Position numbers and translations under genes: made by a program. Below are positions 15,032 through 17,772 of a DNA stretch of 17,772 bases, piece after piece (position 1 is the first letter of the stretch; each line of letters starts with the position of its first letter). The stretch comes from Candidatus Gastranaerophilales bacterium (GTDB lineage: Bacteria; Cyanobacteriota; Vampirovibrionia; Gastranaerophilales; Gastranaerophilaceae), in the NCBI GenBank assembly GCA_944323945.1, contig CALUUL010000040.1, positions 1 through 17,772 of the forward strand, read 5' to 3'. A model generated the notes under the pieces. It did not search any database. It was given only the letters and a program-made list of their open reading frames with translations, and was not told where the DNA came from.

Positions 15032-15715
15032 ATGAAAAGTTTACGAAATAAACTAATATATACTTTATTAATAATTTTTTTATCTTTAAATTGTGCATTG
15101 GCGGATAATTTTTCTCAAGCAGAAAAATTGTTAAGGAAAGCTCAAACAACATCTAATCAAGAAGAAGGCTATGAATATATTCATAAAGCAAGAATTTTAT
15201 ATGAAGAAGAATATGAAAAAAATCCGATAAATACAAAAGCATTATTGGGACTATCTAAAGTAAATCAACTTCTTCAAGATAGAGCAGAGGCAAAATTATA
15301 TGTTTTAAAAGCTTATAATATGAATCCTGCTGATCCTAAGTTGCAAAGAGCGATGGGAGATTTCTTTTACAGTTTTCAAGAATATTCAACTGCAATAGAA
15401 TATTATAAATTAGCATTGGCTTCAGGTTTATTAAGAGATTTTGATACTAATCTTCAAAGTGCAAAATGTTATGAAAAGTTAGGCGATTTGAAAAATGCTG
15501 AATTGTATTATCAGATTTGTTTTCATTTGAATGCTAAATCAAAAGAAGTAATGAATAAATTAAATGAATATACATCGGCAAAACATCCTGATAATTCACA
15601 AGAGTTAGAAGAAGCAAAATATAAATATCTTTTTAAAGATAAAAAAATTCCACAAGAGCAGAAAACTGAAGAAGAAGCATCAGATATTATTGAAAATATA
15701 AACAGTTTCTATTAA
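15032..15715 (+). CDS. Secreted or periplasmic TPR-repeat protein
   Basis: The 227-residue product has a signal peptide (positive SLRNK, then hydrophobic LIYTLLIIFLSL, then CALA with a likely cut after Ala24). At least three TPR helical pairs follow, near 69-102, 104-137 and 139-171, recognisable from the YY.LAL and AE.YY patterns. An upstream helical pair near 27-62 may be a fourth. The C-terminal tail is charged and Glu-rich. TPRs mediate protein-protein contact; no enzyme domain is seen, and the partner is unknown. An in-frame TTG lies six bases upstream (15026), but the ATG starts a standard signal peptide. The ribosome site is weak. It diverges from nuoA and shares its intergenic region; no functional tie is evident. 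Confidence 0.85.
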   Translation: MKSLRNKLIYTLLIIFLSLNCALADNFSQAEKLLRKAQTTSNQEEGYEYIHKARILYEEEYEKNPINTKALLGLSKVNQLLQDRAEAKLYVLKAYNMNPADPKLQRAMGDFFYSFQEYSTAIEYYKLALASGLLRDFDTNLQSAKCYEKLGDLKNAELYYQICFHLNAKSKEVMNKLNEYTSAKHPDNSQELEEAKYKYLFKDKKIPQEQKTEEEASDIIENINSFY

Positions 15716-16203
15716 TGTTTTATGATTGCAGATGAATTAATATTTGATTGATTCTTTAAATATTCCATAATTGCACCTCCTATTTCTTCTGTAGGATCAA
15801 AATATGGGGAGTTTGGTGTTAATGTTTGCCTTATCATCATTTTGTTTAAAGGTCCAAAAGCATCAGGAACAAGTGTTTTTCTGTAAATTCCGGCTAACAT
15901 AACTTGTATATTCGGAGATGTTACATCATTAAATCTTGCAATTGTCGGATACATCTTGTCTATTCCCTTTACGCCTTTATCAAGCATTTTATCAAGTACT
16001 TGAAGCCCATCTAATACTTGTTCCTCGCTCCAAGCAGATTTTAAAAATGTATCAATATATGGAAGAGCCTCTTCTTTTGCATTAACAAGTTCTTCTGTTC
16101 TTTTTTCATTAAAAGTACAGTAATTCCTTTGATGATTTGGGAAAGATACTCCTTGACCAAGCTGTGAAACATTATTCTGAATATTTATATTCGCAATTTT
16201 CAT
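15712..16203 (-). CDS. Soluble helical protein of unknown function, partner of the 510-residue gene
   Basis: I do not recognise this 163-residue protein. It has no signal peptide or membrane helix and one cysteine (Cys29). The N-terminal 30 residues are Asn/Gln-rich and probably disordered (MKIANINIQNNVSQ, then GVSF). The rest is predicted to be mainly helical, with a charged region (33-85) and a more hydrophobic part (95-150). Its GVSF resembles, but does not match, the SFKG motif of the two large proteins in this window. It has a clear AAGGAT ribosome site and starts 9 bases after the upstream gene, so the two are almost certainly cotranscribed. Its stop codon overlaps that of the convergent TPR gene, and no terminator hairpin is visible there. 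Confidence 0.8.
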   Translation of the reverse strand: MKIANINIQNNVSQLGQGVSFPNHQRNYCTFNEKRTEELVNAKEEALPYIDTFLKSAWSEEQVLDGLQVLDKMLDKGVKGIDKMYPTIARFNDVTSPNIQVMLAGIYRKTLVPDAFGPLNKMMIRQTLTPNSPYFDPTEEIGGAIMEYLKNQSNINSSAIIKH

Positions 16204-16212
16204 AATTTATCC

Positions 16213-17745
16213 TTAATTGTATACGTATGGGGGACCGTTCTTTATTTCAATTAATATATTATCTGCCAGTTGTTTTAGTTCTTCTTTTGATTTAGAACCA
16301 TCAATTGCATGTTTTTCAAAGTTCTCTATTAATGGAGTAGTTGCACTTTCTTTTTTTGCTTTGAAATTAGCAATTTCGACATCAACAAGTCTTTTTCTTA
16401 AATCAAGTTCAGTTTTTGCATTTTCTTTCATAACTGTTACTTCTTTTATTGCATCCATTCCTTGCTTAAAAAGATATCCAATGGCACTGGATAGAGTAAA
16501 TGCCCCAAATATTAGTTTTGTAAATTTATTTTTAGGATTCAAAATCCAGTTATATAAGTGACCTCTGTTTTCATCTATATAGCAGTAATATTGTACCTTT
16601 TGAGGAATACCACCCAGTGCTGTTGGTGCATCTGCAAATATCGTTTTTTTTGATTCTTCAACTGCGTGAATTATTTTTTGTACTTCATCGCCTGAAAGAT
16701 TATATTTTTTTGCAACTTCTTTTATATAATCAGGTTTAGCACAAATTGATTTTAAAAACTCTATAACTTTTGGTAAGTCATTTTTATCTGCTTTATTACT
16801 GATTCCGTTAATTGCATCTATGGTTTTTTCTGTATAATTGTTTGCGTATTTATTTGTGTATTCAATAGTTTTCTTCAGATTTGAAATGCTTAATTTACCA
16901 AGAATAACAGCACCTGCAATTACACCTCCAATTAGAGCTGCATATTTAAGATTTTTGTTAAGTATTGTGTTGTTTTGTTTCGAGGGTTCTTTGTCTTTAT
17001 CTTCACCTTTAAATGATAAAAATCCGGAGAAAACTTCAGGAGTTGAAGCTTTCTCTTTTCTGTTATTTATGACTTCGTCAAAATATTTTACATTATTTTG
17101 CATGATATCATTTACGACTTTGAGCTTTCCAGAAAAGGCATTTGTCTCAACTTCAATTAAATTTTCTTGAAGATTTTTTTCAATATCTGCAGATTGTTTC
17201 TTTGTCCAAACTTCTTTTGCCCCTTCTACAAAATTTTTGCAAGCAATAGTTATTCCACTCATAAGAAAAACAGCTGCAGCTCCGAATAAATTTTTGAAAT
17301 TTGGATCTCTTATTGCTCGATATATAGCAAATTGTGGCTCTTCTTTTATATTCATATTTATAGCTAAATCAGGTAAATGTTCAAAATTTGCTGTTGTTAA
17401 CAACGCTTTTGATGATTTTTTTAAAATTGCACTTATTGCAAAACATCCCCCGACAATTAAGCTTGTACCTATTAATAGCGGTTTAATTGCTTTTTTTGTA
17501 TCAAAAGAACTTTCGTTTTCGCTCTTTTTTATTGTTCCGTTTGTAGAATAGTAATTTGTTGAATCACTAATTAATAAAGAATCTTTTATGTCATTAAAAG
17601 AGTAACTTGTGTCCTGATTATTTCGGACATGACTGTTTATTAAAACTCCTTGCAGGGTTTTATTCATTGTTTTTTCAGGCTTTTCTTCCTTCTTTTTCTT
17701 TTTCTTTATATCAACTTGTTTATTCTTTATTGGTTCTATTATCAT
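16213..17745 (-). CDS. Multi-pass membrane protein of unknown function with SFKG motif
   Basis: No recognised family. The 510-residue product begins with a very basic stretch (IKKKKKKEEKPEK) and an Asn/Ser-rich segment. It then has probable membrane helices near 88-108, 152-170, 268-285 and 409-426. LSFKG lies at about 243-247, between helices two and three, within PEVFSGFLSFKG and followed by a Lys/Asp/Glu linker. Amphipathic helices fill 290-370 and 430-500. No signal peptide is apparent. An upstream in-frame ATG (17751) overlaps the GGA of the ribosome site; 17745 has the proper 6-base spacing. It heads a two-gene unit with the downstream 163-residue gene. Its promoter is probably outside the window. 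The motif and architecture partly resemble those of the 965-residue protein. Confidence 0.83.
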   Translation of the reverse strand: MIIEPIKNKQVDIKKKKKKEEKPEKTMNKTLQGVLINSHVRNNQDTSYSFNDIKDSLLISDSTNYYSTNGTIKKSENESSFDTKKAIKPLLIGTSLIVGGCFAISAILKKSSKALLTTANFEHLPDLAINMNIKEEPQFAIYRAIRDPNFKNLFGAAAVFLMSGITIACKNFVEGAKEVWTKKQSADIEKNLQENLIEVETNAFSGKLKVVNDIMQNNVKYFDEVINNRKEKASTPEVFSGFLSFKGEDKDKEPSKQNNTILNKNLKYAALIGGVIAGAVILGKLSISNLKKTIEYTNKYANNYTEKTIDAINGISNKADKNDLPKVIEFLKSICAKPDYIKEVAKKYNLSGDEVQKIIHAVEESKKTIFADAPTALGGIPQKVQYYCYIDENRGHLYNWILNPKNKFTKLIFGAFTLSSAIGYLFKQGMDAIKEVTVMKENAKTELDLRKRLVDVEIANFKAKKESATTPLIENFEKHAIDGSKSKEELKQLADNILIEIKNGPPYVYN

Positions 17746-17751
17746 TGTCAT

Positions 17752-17754
17752 TCC
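17752..17754 (-). promoter_or_regulatory. Ribosome binding site deciding the start of the 510-residue gene
   Basis: The minus strand reads CGGAATGACAATG. GGA is only one base from the first ATG (17751) but six from the second (17745), favouring the second. It is a weak site because the full AGGAGG is not present. Confidence 0.4.
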
Positions 17755-17772
17755 GTTTCTTAATCTTAGTTA

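Overview
This window is very AT-rich and densely coded, with no insertion sequence, CRISPR array or rRNA visible. The best guess at the organism is a gut-type non-photosynthetic relative of Cyanobacteria (Melainabacteria/Vampirovibrionia, order Gastranaerophilales). This rests on base composition, AAGGA-type ribosome binding sites, and large proteins of unknown function carrying an SFKG-like motif, which I recall as common in that group. It is an inference, not a sequence match.

Left flank (1-5400): a tRNA-Thr(CGT) and a terminator are followed by a 965-residue helical protein of unknown function on the minus strand. Next comes a YfcE-type metallophosphoesterase (minus), divergent from ispG (plus; MEP isoprenoid pathway). 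A small tyrosine-rich secreted protein (plus) follows. A strong two-way terminator separates these genes from the next block.

Centre (5402-14939, minus strand): a complete, tightly packed operon for an 11-subunit complex I, in the order nuoA-B-C-D-H-I-J-K-L-M-N. Neighbouring genes overlap by 1-8 bases or are separated by at most 3 bases. The NADH-oxidising module (nuoE, F, G) is absent, as in cyanobacterial NDH-1, archaeal Fpo and other 11-subunit enzymes. The complex should take electrons from ferredoxin or another carrier through NuoI, pass them through the NuoB cluster to quinone at NuoD/NuoH, and pump ions through NuoL, M and N. Catalytic and pumping residues of NuoB, D, H, I, L and M look normal. 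The small membrane subunits are odd: NuoK has Gln in place of the usual TM3 glutamate, NuoJ has an altered TM3 gating motif, and NuoN has lost its APTPV motif.

Right flank (15032-17745): a secreted TPR protein (plus) diverges from the nuo operon. It converges, with overlapping stop codons, on a two-gene minus-strand unit made of a 510-residue multi-pass membrane protein and a 163-residue soluble protein, both of unknown function. The 510-residue protein shares a PxVF...SFK motif, a charged linker and a following membrane helix with the 965-residue protein at the left end, so the two may belong to one lineage-specific family.
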